The notes beneath the pieces are model-generated. The model did not search any database. It was not told the DNA's origin and saw nothing but the letters and a program-made list of their open reading frames with translations. Of a stretch of 64,000 nt of DNA, positions 42,281-51,115 are shown piece by piece. A program made the position numbers and the translations under genes. Positions within the stretch are counted from its first letter, which is position 1, and each line of letters starts with the position of its first letter. The DNA is from Bacteroidota bacterium (GTDB taxonomy: Bacteria; Bacteroidota; Bacteroidia; Flavobacteriales; Flavobacteriaceae). The stretch lies in the NCBI GenBank assembly GCA_027620655.1, contig JAQCDS010000001.1, forward strand, positions 248,001 to 312,000, in the 5' to 3' direction.

Positions 42281-43648
42281 AATAAATTTTTCAATTTGGA
42301 CACTTTCAGCAATTTTAAACTTCCCCCTATTCTGTATGATGCAGTTATGCAACTAGGATTCAAACACCCAACTGCAATTCAAAGTGCTTCTTTTTCAAAA
42401 ATTTGCTCTGGTAGAGACCTGATTGGTATTGCACAAACAGGAACTGGAAAAACAATGGCCTACACCTTACCATTACTAAGAAACATTACACAACCCTCTC
42501 AAAGTTCTCCACGTATTTTAATTCTTGTGCCTACAAGAGAATTGGTGTTACAAGTGGTTGAATCAATTGATAAACTAAGCAAAGAATTACCGTTTCAAAT
42601 TGTTGGAATTTTTGGTGGGACAAACATCAATACACAAAAAAAACAAATTGAAAATGGTGCAGATATTGTGGTCGCAACCCCTGGCCGACTTTATGATTTG
42701 GCCGTTAGCAGAGCATTGCGACTGAAAAATATACAAAAACTAGTTATTGATGAAGTCGATGTGATGCTCGATTTGGGATTTAGACACCAGCTTATAAATA
42801 TTTTTGATTTACTCCCAGAGCAACGTCAAAACATTATGTTTTCAGCAACAATGAATTCAGAGGTCGAAAATATTATTTCAAACTTTTTTAGAAACCCCAA
42901 TAAAGTATCCACTGCACTTTCGGGAACTCCGCTTAAAAATATTAAACAAACGCGTTTTAATGCACCGAATTATAATTCAAAGCTCAATCTTTCATTGTTT
43001 CTGTTGGCTAAAAAAGAAGCGTTCAAAAAAGTACTGATTTTCGTCGACCAAAAACGTATAGCCGACCGATTATTTGAAGCACTAGAGCTTAATTTTAGAA
43101 ATGAATGTGGTGTGCTTCACTCCAATAAATCGCAAAATTACAGGCGCAATGCTATTGAAGAATTTAAAAGTGGAACCTACAAAATTTTAGTCACCACAGA
43201 TCTGATGGCACGGGGTATAGACATAAATGAAGTTTCTCATGTTATTAGCTTCAATACACCAGAGTTTTCAGAAAATTACATGCATCGCATTGGTCGTACT
43301 GGACGAGCTCAAAAACAAGGGGAAAGCATATTGCTATCAACAAAAAAAGAACAAGAATTTAGGATTCAAATTGAGCGTTATATGAATTTCGAAATAAAAG
43401 TTTGTGAGTGGCCTGCTGAAGTGGAACTATCAAATGAATTGATGCCTGAGGAACGGAAAATTGTAAAGGAGCGGTATAATCCAAACCAAAAGAAAAATGA
43501 TGATGTTCCTGGACCTGCATTTCATGAAAAAAAGGAAAAAAATAAAAAGGTAAATCTTGGTGGATCCTACAAAAGAACTATTGGAAAAAAATATAAAAAA
43601 CCAAAAACAAGAGGGGACAAAAATTTTAATCGCAAAAAACGGAAATAA
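42278..43648 (+). CDS. DEAD-box RNA helicase
   Basis: This 456-residue superfamily 2 RNA helicase has the Q-motif GFKHPTAIQ, motif I AQTGTGKT near residues 54-61, VPTRELVLQVV, TPGRLYDLA, motif II as DEVD (not DEAD) near 156-159, motif III SAT, and motif VI HRIGRTGRAQK. The C-terminal tail is strongly basic (KKYKKPKTRGDKNFNRKKRK), suited to RNA binding. The protein would act in ribosome assembly or RNA turnover. The start is uncertain: TTG 42278 overlaps the promoter box, while the next TTG (42293) would give a product five residues shorter and close to the Q-motif. The stop abuts the end of the convergent sigma gene frame. Confidence 0.92.
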   Translation: MNKFFNLDTFSNFKLPPILYDAVMQLGFKHPTAIQSASFSKICSGRDLIGIAQTGTGKTMAYTLPLLRNITQPSQSSPRILILVPTRELVLQVVESIDKLSKELPFQIVGIFGGTNINTQKKQIENGADIVVATPGRLYDLAVSRALRLKNIQKLVIDEVDVMLDLGFRHQLINIFDLLPEQRQNIMFSATMNSEVENIISNFFRNPNKVSTALSGTPLKNIKQTRFNAPNYNSKLNLSLFLLAKKEAFKKVLIFVDQKRIADRLFEALELNFRNECGVLHSNKSQNYRRNAIEEFKSGTYKILVTTDLMARGIDINEVSHVISFNTPEFSENYMHRIGRTGRAQKQGESILLSTKKEQEFRIQIERYMNFEIKVCEWPAEVELSNELMPEERKIVKERYNPNQKKNDDVPGPAFHEKKEKNKKVNLGGSYKRTIGKKYKKPKTRGDKNFNRKKRK

Positions 43649-44245
43649 TTAAGCAAATTTCAACTCTTCGAAATCTGCTACCCTATAATTTTTAATAATT
43701 TTATTTTTGATGCGTTTCAACTTCATTTTGAGAGCACTTTAGCCTAGATTATACACTTCGGTTATTTCTCTTATGGTCATATGACCACAATATTTTAGCA
43801 AAACTAGCTTTTGTTCATGTTTTGGTAATAAGCTAATTGCAAGTTTTAATCGTACTAATTGATGCTCATCAATAATACAAGAGTTGTAATTATAACTAAA
43901 AAACTCTTCACTTAATCTTTCTGGGTCAATTAGTTTATTTTCAAATTTTCTGTATTCAATATTTCGTTTGTAATTGATACAATAGTTGTGTGTAAAACTA
44001 TACAACCAAGTTGAAAATTTTGACTTAAACAAGAAGGTGTCTAACTTTAAAAATACTTTAAAAAATATTTCTTGAGAGACATCTTCTGCATCTTGTTTGT
44101 TTTTAAAAAAGTTAAGGCATCGACCATATACAACTGAATAATAACGCTGATGTAAGGTTTCAAAAAGATGTGTTTCTTCCTTATGAATGATGGCAAGAAC
44201 TAGTGCCTCGTCGGTGTATTGGTATTTTAGGTCGTGTGGATTCAA
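43649..44245 (-). pseudogene. ECF-type RNA polymerase sigma factor gene interrupted by an in-frame TAA
   Basis: The frame from TTG 44245 encodes sigma region 2 (FLKLDTFLFKSKFSTWLYSFTHNYCINYKRN) and most of region 4 (LLPKHEQKLVLLKYCGHMTIREITEVYNLG), then a TAA at 43739-43741. Reading on in the same frame, SALKMKLKRIKNKIIKNY is exactly the missing recognition helix and tail, and the frame then ends at 43649, flush with the stop of the convergent helicase gene. Related sigma factors have a Glu here (NLGESA), so GAA to TAA is the likely change. The truncated protein would lack the DNA-recognition helix of region 4. It may be a recent pseudogene, an error, or read-through. No anti-sigma gene is adjacent. 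Confidence 0.85.
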
Positions 44246-44405
44246 AGCGATTTGGGTGGCTTTTGCACTTTACATTTATGGGTGCTATGTTGGAAATATT
44301 AATTTTGTTTAATCAAATTGTTTAAATATTAGACAATACATTGTGAATCATTCTTCAAAATATACAGTTTTTTTTAACAAAAAAAAATAAATAAAATTTA
44401 TAAAA

Positions 44406-44431
44406 AAAGCGGTCATTTTATGACCGCTTTA
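44406..44431 (-). terminator. Terminator after the second lpd gene
   Basis: GCGGTCA (44409-44415) and TGACCGC (44421-44427) pair around a five-base loop, flanked by A and T runs, 23 bases after the stop of the lpd gene. Confidence 0.85.
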
Positions 44432-44453
44432 AATATAAAATCTTGTTTATCAA

Positions 44454-45854
44454 TTAGATATGCAATGCTCTATTTTCGGTTGCGGCAAGTGCAGCTTCTT
44501 TTATGGCTTCAGTAAATGTTGGATGTGCATGAGACATTCTTGAAATATCCTCTGCAGATGCACGAAATTCCATAGCAACTACAGCTTCTGCAATTAGATC
44601 GGCACAACGTGCTCCAATCATATGAACCCCCAAAATTTCATCGGTTGTATGATCGGCTAAAATCTTTACAAATCCGTCCAAATCCATACTTGCACGGCTC
44701 CTTCCTAAAGCACGCATTGGAAACTGCCCAATTTTATAGGCCACTCCTTCTTCAGTTAGTTGTTCTTCTGTTTTTCCAACAGCAGCCACTTCTGGCCATG
44801 TATAGACAACACCAGGAATAAGGTTATAATTTATATGTGGTTTTTGACCTGCAATGGTTTCGGCAACAAAAACACCTTCTTCTTCTGCTTTATGTGCCAA
44901 CATTGCTCCTCGAACAACGTCGCCAATGGCGTATATATTTGAAGCAGATGTTTGCAAATGTTCATTCACATTTACTTGACCACGTTCATTTAATTCTACT
45001 CCAGCAGCTTCGGCATTAAGCCCCGCTGTATAAGCACTTCGACCTACAGATACCAAACAATAATCACCTGCAAAAGTAACGGTTTCTCCTTTTTTGTTTT
45101 CGGCAGTTACTGTTACGTTATCACCTTTGCGTATTACTGAAGTTACTTTATGGGAAGTGTTAATATTAAATTTTTGCTTTTTCAGGACTTTATTGAGTTC
45201 TTTTGATAGACCTTTATCCATTGTTGGAATGATACGATCCATATATTCAATAACAGTGACTTCTGAGCCAAGACGCTTATAAACTTGACCGAGCTCTAGA
45301 CCAATTACTCCCCCTCCGATAATGATAAGGTGATTTGGTATTTCTTTGAGTTTTAAGGCTTCAGTTGATGTAATGATACGTTCTTTATCGATTGAAGCAA
45401 AAGGTAGTTCAGAGGGCTTGCTTCCTGTGGCAATGATGGTGTATTTGGCCTCAATTTCTTGAGAAGTATCTCCATTTATGGTAATATGTGTTGCGTCTTT
45501 GAAAGCGCCAACGCCTTGATAGACCTCAATATTGTTTTTCTTCATTAAAAACTCTATTCCTACTGTTGTTTGATTAACAACAGATTGTTTTCTTGCCATC
45601 ATTTTTTCAAGATTGACTTTTACTTCTCCAGGAAGTTCAATACCATGCGTATCAAAATGTTTTACAGCATCTTCAAAATGATGAGAAGAATCCAATAAGG
45701 CTTTACTTGGAATACAACCTACATTTAAACATGTTCCCCCCATAGTGCTATATTTTTCAATAATCGCAACACTTTTTCCAAGTTGAGCACAACGAATAGC
45801 TGCTACATATCCGCCAGGGCCAGAGCCAATTACAGCAACATCATATGATTTCAT
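44454..45854 (-). CDS. lpd: Dihydrolipoyl dehydrogenase (second copy)
   Basis: This 466-residue E3 flavoprotein has GSGPGGY at residues 11-17, the redox disulfide C42/C47 in GGTCLNVGCIPSK, the second nucleotide-binding GGGVIGLELGQVYKRLG near 182-198, AIGDVVRGAMLAHKAEEEG near 312-330, and the catalytic SHAHPTFTEA near the C-terminus. The YSTMGGTCLN variant is the form usual for the 2-oxoglutarate dehydrogenase-associated E3; that assignment is an inference. It is monocistronic with its own terminator. It differs clearly from the copy at 23.4-24.8 kb (different active-site flank), so the two are old paralogues. Confidence 0.95.
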   Translation of the reverse strand: MKSYDVAVIGSGPGGYVAAIRCAQLGKSVAIIEKYSTMGGTCLNVGCIPSKALLDSSHHFEDAVKHFDTHGIELPGEVKVNLEKMMARKQSVVNQTTVGIEFLMKKNNIEVYQGVGAFKDATHITINGDTSQEIEAKYTIIATGSKPSELPFASIDKERIITSTEALKLKEIPNHLIIIGGGVIGLELGQVYKRLGSEVTVIEYMDRIIPTMDKGLSKELNKVLKKQKFNINTSHKVTSVIRKGDNVTVTAENKKGETVTFAGDYCLVSVGRSAYTAGLNAEAAGVELNERGQVNVNEHLQTSASNIYAIGDVVRGAMLAHKAEEEGVFVAETIAGQKPHINYNLIPGVVYTWPEVAAVGKTEEQLTEEGVAYKIGQFPMRALGRSRASMDLDGFVKILADHTTDEILGVHMIGARCADLIAEAVVAMEFRASAEDISRMSHAHPTFTEAIKEAALAATENRALHI

Positions 45855-45916
45855 ATTTTTAAAATTTTAATAGGAACAAAAATACAAACTTCCGTTCAAT
45901 AGATTAGAATAAAAAT

Positions 45917-46375
45917 TTAAATATTTAGAGCCGTTGTATACTTCACTTGATTGATCATAAACATACTGTGGGTACTGCCAATATGATTTAAATTTGTTAG
46001 CTTTTCAATCATAAATTTTCGGTAAGATTCCATGTCTTTCACATGAACTTTTAGTAAATAATCATAATCACCACTAAGATGATAACATTCCAAAACTTCT
46101 TCAATAGCAATAACCTCTCGTTCAAATTGCTTGACGTTATTTTGAGTATGCTGAACGAGTTTTACATGACAAAATGCAACAAAGGACTTTCCTACTTTTT
46201 CTTTTGAGACTAGAGCAACATAGCCCTCAATAAATCCTGTTTTTTCAAGTTTTTTAATACGTTCGTAAATTGCTGTCACAGAAAGTGATAACTTTGCAGA
46301 CAATGCTTTGTTTGTAAGTTTTGCATCTTTTTGAAGCAAGCGAAGAATTTTTATATCAAGTGCGTCTAGTTTCAT
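45917..46375 (-). CDS. Lrp/AsnC family transcriptional regulator
   Basis: This 152-residue amino-acid-responsive regulator has an N-terminal winged helix (ILRLLQKDAKLTNKALSAKLSLSVTAIYERIKKLEKTGFIEGY, residues 9-51) and a C-terminal RAM ligand-binding domain (HVKLVQHTQNNVKQFEREV and CYHLSGDYDYLLKVHVKDMESYRKFM). It is divergent from a methionine gamma-lyase/cystathionine lyase-like gene. The 154-base AT-rich gap between the starts contains an inverted repeat next to the PLP gene start, which fits local control of that gene. Confidence 0.93.
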   Translation of the reverse strand: MKLDALDIKILRLLQKDAKLTNKALSAKLSLSVTAIYERIKKLEKTGFIEGYVALVSKEKVGKSFVAFCHVKLVQHTQNNVKQFEREVIAIEEVLECYHLSGDYDYLLKVHVKDMESYRKFMIEKLTNLNHIGSTHSMFMINQVKYTTALNI

Positions 46376-46507
46376 ATTGAAAAAATATCTTTAATTAGAT
46401 TAATTTCAACAAAAATATAAAATTTTTATCCAAAATTAATTAATATTTATGAATATTTTTCTATAATTACACATATTTATTGTTTTTAAATCTTTAAAAA
46501 TAGATAT

Positions 46508-46524
46508 TTGATTAAAATAATCAA
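46508..46524. promoter_or_regulatory. Candidate operator between lrp and the PLP-lyase gene
   Basis: TTGATT and AATCAA flank AAAAT, forming a 17-base inverted repeat five bases before the start codon of the PLP-lyase gene. A binding site here would block its translation or transcription start. Two AATATT palindromes ten bases apart lie at 46442-46457. Assigned from symmetry and position. Confidence 0.4.
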
Positions 46525-46529
46525 TATTT

Positions 46530-47723
46530 ATGAAGCCAGCAGACGCTATTCAAGATTTACAATATTTTGGTGAATTTGGAGGTGTAAACCCTTCCATTTC
46601 AGATTCATCAACATACACTTTCCTTTCCGCAAAAACCATGTTTGACACTTTTGAAGGTAATGCTGACGGGTGCTACCTTTATTCTAGACATAGTTCACCC
46701 TCAAACCTGTATTTAGGAGAGGCGTTGGCTGCGATGGAAGGTACAGAAACATCCAATGTTTCAGCCTCTGGAATGGGAGCAATTACTGCTGTTTTGATGC
46801 AATTATGCCATGCTGGAAATCATGTGGTTTCTAGTCGAACGATTTACGGTGGTACTTATGCTTTTCTTAAAAATTTTGCACCTAAGTTTGGAATAAACAC
46901 TTCATTTGTAGATATCACTGATTTGGAGGCTGTTGAAAAATCTATTACACAAAAAACCACTGCCCTATATTGTGAATCCGTTAGTAATCCATTACTCGAA
47001 GTTGCAGACATTAGAGCGCTAGCAAAAATTGCAAAAAAATACAATATTCAATTGGTTATAGACAATACATTCTCACCACTTTCGATATCACCAAAAATAC
47101 TAGGCGCCGATATTGTTATTCATAGTCTCACCAAATTTATTAATGGTTCAAGCGATACCATTGGAGGTGTGGTTTGTGGCAGTCAAGAATTGATTGATTG
47201 TCTTAGAAATGTAAACGATGGCGCAGCGATGCTTCTTGGTGCAAGCATGGATAGTCTTAGAGCTGCATCAATTCTAAAAAATTTAAGAACACTTCACATT
47301 AGGATGAAACAACATAGTCACAATGCCATGTATTTGGCAGAAAAATTTGAATATGAAGGTATAAAAACCGTTTATCCTGGACTCAAATCTCATCCCTCAC
47401 ACAATGTATTTAAACAACAAATGAACAAAGAATATGGCTTTGGTGGCATGCTTACAATTGATGTTGGAACGCTTATTAAGGCCAACGAATTGATGGAATT
47501 AATGCAAAAACAAAACCTTGGTTACTTGGCGGTAAGTTTAGGTTTTTATAAAACCTTATTTAGCGCACCTGGAAGTTCAACTTCATCTGAAATTCCAGAA
47601 GATGAACAAAAGGAAATGGGATTAAGCGAAGGATTAATTCGTTTTTCAGTTGGGTTAGATAATGACATTGAACGAACCTTCCAATCTATGAAAAAATGTA
47701 TGAAATCTGTTGGTGTGCTCTAA
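46530..47723 (+). CDS. Methionine gamma-lyase/cystathionine lyase-like PLP enzyme
   Basis: This 397-residue Cys/Met metabolism enzyme has SASGMGAITAVL (PLP phosphate pocket), TIYGGTYAFLKN, VIDNTFSPL, the lysine K202 in HSLTKFINGSSDT, and VSLGFYKTLFSAPGSSTSSEIPEDEQ near the C-terminus. The SGMGA and SSDT forms with the long acidic insert are characteristic of the methionine gamma-lyase-like group that releases methanethiol, ammonia and 2-oxobutyrate. The exact substrate is unproven. Divergent Lrp next door suggests amino-acid-sensitive control. The stop overlaps the convergent YdjM-like gene by four bases. Confidence 0.88.
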   Translation: MKPADAIQDLQYFGEFGGVNPSISDSSTYTFLSAKTMFDTFEGNADGCYLYSRHSSPSNLYLGEALAAMEGTETSNVSASGMGAITAVLMQLCHAGNHVVSSRTIYGGTYAFLKNFAPKFGINTSFVDITDLEAVEKSITQKTTALYCESVSNPLLEVADIRALAKIAKKYNIQLVIDNTFSPLSISPKILGADIVIHSLTKFINGSSDTIGGVVCGSQELIDCLRNVNDGAAMLLGASMDSLRAASILKNLRTLHIRMKQHSHNAMYLAEKFEYEGIKTVYPGLKSHPSHNVFKQQMNKEYGFGGMLTIDVGTLIKANELMELMQKQNLGYLAVSLGFYKTLFSAPGSSTSSEIPEDEQKEMGLSEGLIRFSVGLDNDIERTFQSMKKCMKSVGVL

Positions 47724-48742
47724 ATCCCTTTTAGTCGTTCCCAAAATGCTGAAATGTCTTTTTCTTTTACCTCTTTTGGATAAAATGGCTGTGCCATCCA
47801 ACGCTGATTTTTCTTCTTAATTTTGAAATTAAACACTGAAGAATTTGGGTCCTCTTCATTCATCAAAGGATAACGCAAATCCTTAAACACAAAAGTATCC
47901 TTTTCAGGTGTTTCAGAAATTGAATAAAATCCATCACTAAACCAAATTAAGGTTTTGATATCGCTATCATTTGACGATACAAGCTGATGATTTTTTGGAA
48001 TACTTTGCCATTTTCTTGGCGCTTTATTTTTATCTAAAATTGAATAAAACGCTACATGATATGCTGTATCAGATTCAGCAACACCATACCACAAAATATT
48101 ATTTAATATTGTAGGTTGACTTTTAAAGCGGTTGTAGTTAATATTCTTTTGTTGTAAATCAGACATAAAAACTGAACTAACATATAGCTTATTTATCAAA
48201 GTAAAGACCATATATAACGAGCTAATCCCTAAACCAACAGTCAAGAAAATAGCTCTCATTTTGGAGGTTCGCCGAAAAAACATCAAAATAATAAGTGCTA
48301 CTAAAAAAGGTAATGTATAAAAAGGATCGGCAACGGCAATATTATCAAAAGCAACTCTGTAGTTTGAGAATGGTGTAAATAATTGAGTTCCATATCCTGT
48401 AAAGCAATCCAAAATTGGATGCGTAACAATTGAAATTAAAAACAATTTTATCCAATCATTCCGCGAGGTTTTTCCTACTCGTTTTCTTCTATTGTACATC
48501 CAATAAACTGTATATCCAAGCCCTACTCCTGCCAAAATTGCAAACAGAATTGAATGCATAAATCCTCTATGAAATGCCATGGCTTGAATTTCATTGTTGA
48601 ATATCCATTTTCCAACAAAAACGTCTAAATCAGGTAAGGTGCCGCCAATTGCACCAAAGAGCAATGCTTTATTTCCAATTTTTTTTCCTAAAACTGCCTC
48701 TCCACAAGCAGCACCCAAAACAATTTGTGTTAATGAATCCAT
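47720..48742 (-). CDS. YdjM-like inner-membrane metal-dependent hydrolase
   Basis: This 340-residue membrane protein of the DUF457/YdjM family begins MDSLTQIVLGAACGEAVLGKKIGNKALLFGAIGGTLPDLDVF, with the histidines and aspartates typical of the family (GGTLPDLD, FHRGFMHSI, THPILDCFT) set among about five membrane helices, and a soluble C-terminal part of about 130 residues. The family has a phospholipase C/P1 nuclease-like metal site; its substrate is unknown. The ATG at 48740-48742 is chosen because an upstream TTG forms the end of the promoter box. Confidence 0.85.
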   Translation of the reverse strand: MDSLTQIVLGAACGEAVLGKKIGNKALLFGAIGGTLPDLDVFVGKWIFNNEIQAMAFHRGFMHSILFAILAGVGLGYTVYWMYNRRKRVGKTSRNDWIKLFLISIVTHPILDCFTGYGTQLFTPFSNYRVAFDNIAVADPFYTLPFLVALIILMFFRRTSKMRAIFLTVGLGISSLYMVFTLINKLYVSSVFMSDLQQKNINYNRFKSQPTILNNILWYGVAESDTAYHVAFYSILDKNKAPRKWQSIPKNHQLVSSNDSDIKTLIWFSDGFYSISETPEKDTFVFKDLRYPLMNEEDPNSSVFNFKIKKKNQRWMAQPFYPKEVKEKDISAFWERLKGI

Positions 48743-48751
48743 ATGCTCGAG

Positions 48752-48759
48752 CAAAAATA
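48752..48759 (-). promoter_or_regulatory. -7 promoter element of the YdjM-like gene
   Basis: On the minus strand this reads TATTTTTG, an exact TAnnTTTG match nine bases before the ATG. Its final TTG is an in-frame false start. Confidence 0.5.
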
Positions 48760-48873
48760 CATATCTGTTTGTTTATAGATATAGATTTAACTAAATTTTA
48801 TTTCATCCGAAAAATGAAATAAAGTAGAGGAACTATTGTAATAATTTTTGAAAAATTGTAATATTACAACCAC

Positions 48874-49349
48874 ATGAAAGCAGCAAGCGTCGTTGAACTC
48901 CGCAAAGAGTTAGAATATTTAGATGAGGAAAAACTCAAGCCCTTTGCTTACGTTTAGCACGTTTCAAACTTGAAAACAAAGAACTGCTTACCTATCTGCT
49001 TTTCGAATCAGAAGATGAATCAAGTTATATTCAAAGTATTAAAATTCAATTAGATACACTTTTTTTAGACATCAATACCAATAGCTATTTTTATGTAAAA
49101 AAAAGTTTACGTAAAATTTTGCGCCGTATTCGGAAATTTGCTCGCTATTCCAATCAACCTGAAACAGAAGTGGAATTACTATTGTACTTTTGTTTAAAAA
49201 TGCAGGATATTACACCATCGATATTTAAAAACAAAACACTAACAAATATTTATAATAAACAGATTGAATCTGCACAAAAAAAAACGAAAAAACTTCATGA
49301 AGATTTGCAATATGAGTATAACCTTCATATTGAAGATTTAAAACATTAA
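48874..49349 (+). pseudogene. Conserved hypothetical gene with a 1-nt frameshift
   Basis: The ATG at 48874 begins KAASVVELRKELEYLDEEKL, then the frame hits TAG at 48955-48957. One base out of frame, from about 48939, the sequence continues ALCLRLARFKLENKELLTYLLFE and on through a basic region (KKSLRKILRRIRKFARY) to the stop at 49347-49349, making about 158 residues. The LCLRLxxFKxENKELLTYLLFE phrase recurs in flavobacterial hypothetical proteins, directly after a helix like the one just before the break, so a single lost base near 48935 explains the gene. ppgK starts two bases after the stop. It could be a sequencing error; no function is known. Confidence 0.75.
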
Positions 49350-49351
49350 TT

Positions 49352-50095
49352 ATGGAAATACTTGGAATAGACATTGGAGGATCAGGAGTAAAAAGTGCTA
49401 TTGTAGATACCAATAAAGGTGAAATTATTAGTGAAAGATTGCGTATTCCTACAACAAAACCAGCGACACCAGAAGCTGTTTCTGAAGTCATAAAAATGCT
49501 CTGTGATCGGCACCAATGGAATAGTACTGTAGGTGTTTCATTTCCAACAATTATAAAAAATGGAAAAGCGATGCATTATGGCAATTTAGATAAGTCTTGG
49601 AAAGGTACACAAGTTGACCAACTGTTTAGATCCAAAGTTGATGGAGATTTTTTTGTAGTGAATGATGCCGATGCAGCCGCTATGGGAGTAATGGAATTTG
49701 GAGTAGGAAAAAATGAAAAAGGACTTGTCATGACTATAACTATTGGAACTGGAATAGGTTCTGGTGTGTTTTTTAATGGAGAACTACTTTCGAATTTTGA
49801 ATTGGGTCGTTTGTATGGAAAAAAAGGGGATATCATGGAGTCATTTGCTTCTGATGCTGCTCGAAAACATAATGATTGGGAATTTAAAAAATGGGGTAAA
49901 CGTTTAAATTTTTTCCTAAATCATATTGAAAAAAGTTTCAATCCAGATTTAATCATTCTTGGTGGTGGGGTCAGTAAAAAAATAAATCAATTTGCTCAAT
50001 ATATTGATATTGAAACCCCATTTAAAGCAGCTGAACTCAAAAATAATGCTGGAATTATTGGTGCTACACTTTTTGCAAAAAGAAATTGCAAATGA
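49352..50095 (+). CDS. ppgK: Polyphosphate glucokinase-like ROK protein
   Basis: This 247-residue ROK family kinase begins EILGIDIGGSGVKSAIVD (phosphate loop, DIGGSG at residues 6-11), with SFPTIIKNGKAMHYGNLDKSWKG, the catalytic NDADAAAMG segment, GLVMTITIGTGIGSGVFFNGELLSNFELG, and PDLIILGGGVSKK. These are features of strictly polyphosphate- or polyphosphate/ATP-dependent glucokinases; the CxCGxxGC zinc motif of other ROK members is absent. It would phosphorylate glucose in the cytoplasm. It is probably co-transcribed with the frameshifted gene two bases upstream and ends three bases from convergent holA. Confidence 0.9.
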   Translation: MEILGIDIGGSGVKSAIVDTNKGEIISERLRIPTTKPATPEAVSEVIKMLCDRHQWNSTVGVSFPTIIKNGKAMHYGNLDKSWKGTQVDQLFRSKVDGDFFVVNDADAAAMGVMEFGVGKNEKGLVMTITIGTGIGSGVFFNGELLSNFELGRLYGKKGDIMESFASDAARKHNDWEFKKWGKRLNFFLNHIEKSFNPDLIILGGGVSKKINQFAQYIDIETPFKAAELKNNAGIIGATLFAKRNCK

Positions 50096-50098
50096 GAA

Positions 50099-51100
50099 TT
50101 AATTTAAAATCCTAAAAACAAGTTCGTTGTACAAATCCTTTGGTTTCAAATTGGCATCCACACCCTTGCTTTTTGTGTCTATAGTTCTCAATATTTGAAA
50201 AACTCCGCTGATCCGTCGCATGGGGAAATTTTTGGCGCCAACAACATAGTCCTCTAAGAAATAAGGATTTACACCAATCGCCCTTGAAAGGGTCTTAGGA
50301 TTTCTATCAGAAACGGTATGCAAGGTCATCAATTTTGTGAAAAAATTATATAAGGTTGCTACCGTAACCACCATGGGATGTTGATTTGGATTTTCAGAAA
50401 AATAATGCACAATTTGATAGGCTTTTTTGTGATTGAGCTGTGCAATAGCATTTTGTAATTCAAAATTATTATAATCTTTTGAAATTCCAATATTTTCTTG
50501 AATGAGCTCTGGAGTAATCGTGTTTTCATTACCCAAAACAAGTTGTAATTTAGTGAGCTCATTTGAAATTTTGGACAAATCATTTCCTAAATAATCGCTC
50601 AACAAATAGTTTGCTTTTGGAGTAATTTGAAGCTTATTTTTCTGAAGCTCACTACTAATAAAAGCAGGTATTTGACTGTCATAAACTTTTTTACTTTCAA
50701 AAACAACATGTGCTTTGGATAATGCTTTGTACAATGCTTTTCTTTTGTCAATGGTTTTGTATTTATAACAAAAAACCAATATGGTTGTGAGTTGTGGATT
50801 CTGAGCATATGGTAATAATTGGTCAATCGTTCTGCTTAAATTTTGTGCTTCCTTAACAATTATAAGCTGTTGACTTGCTATCATTGGAAAACGTTTTGCG
50901 CTAGAAACAATAGCATCTATTGATGTATCTTTTCCGTAAATTACAGTTTGATCGAAACCTCGCTCAGCGTCTTCAAGTACAGAAGTTTCTATATATGATG
51001 AAATCTGATCAATAAAAAATGACTCCTCTCCCATTAAAAAATAGATCGGGTAAGTTTTTCCAGATTTAATTTCATTTAAAATAGATTGCACTGTCTGCAT
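50099..51100 (-). CDS. holA: DNA polymerase III subunit delta
   Basis: HolA opens the beta clamp during loading at the replication fork. The 333-residue protein has the N-terminal YFLMGEESFFIDQI near residues 19-32, ERGFDQTVIYGKD near 41-53, SAKRFPMIASQQLIIVKEAQNL near 67-88, a central LLSDYLGNDLSKISNELTKLQL near 166-187, and a helical collar domain with AYQIVHYFSEN and NPYFLEDYVVGAKNF. This arrangement is normal for the Bacteroidota delta subunit. It is divergent from the HsdR_N-like gene, with a palindromic promoter element between. Confidence 0.93.
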   Translation of the reverse strand: MQTVQSILNEIKSGKTYPIYFLMGEESFFIDQISSYIETSVLEDAERGFDQTVIYGKDTSIDAIVSSAKRFPMIASQQLIIVKEAQNLSRTIDQLLPYAQNPQLTTILVFCYKYKTIDKRKALYKALSKAHVVFESKKVYDSQIPAFISSELQKNKLQITPKANYLLSDYLGNDLSKISNELTKLQLVLGNENTITPELIQENIGISKDYNNFELQNAIAQLNHKKAYQIVHYFSENPNQHPMVVTVATLYNFFTKLMTLHTVSDRNPKTLSRAIGVNPYFLEDYVVGAKNFPMRRISGVFQILRTIDTKSKGVDANLKPKDLYNELVFRILN

Positions 51101-51115
51101 TCAGAAAAAATTTAG

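Noticed and set aside
15332-43741. TAA used as a sense codon (genetic-code change)
   Set aside because: TAA is the normal stop of many intact genes in this window, for example serC, serA and trxB, so it cannot be reassigned generally.
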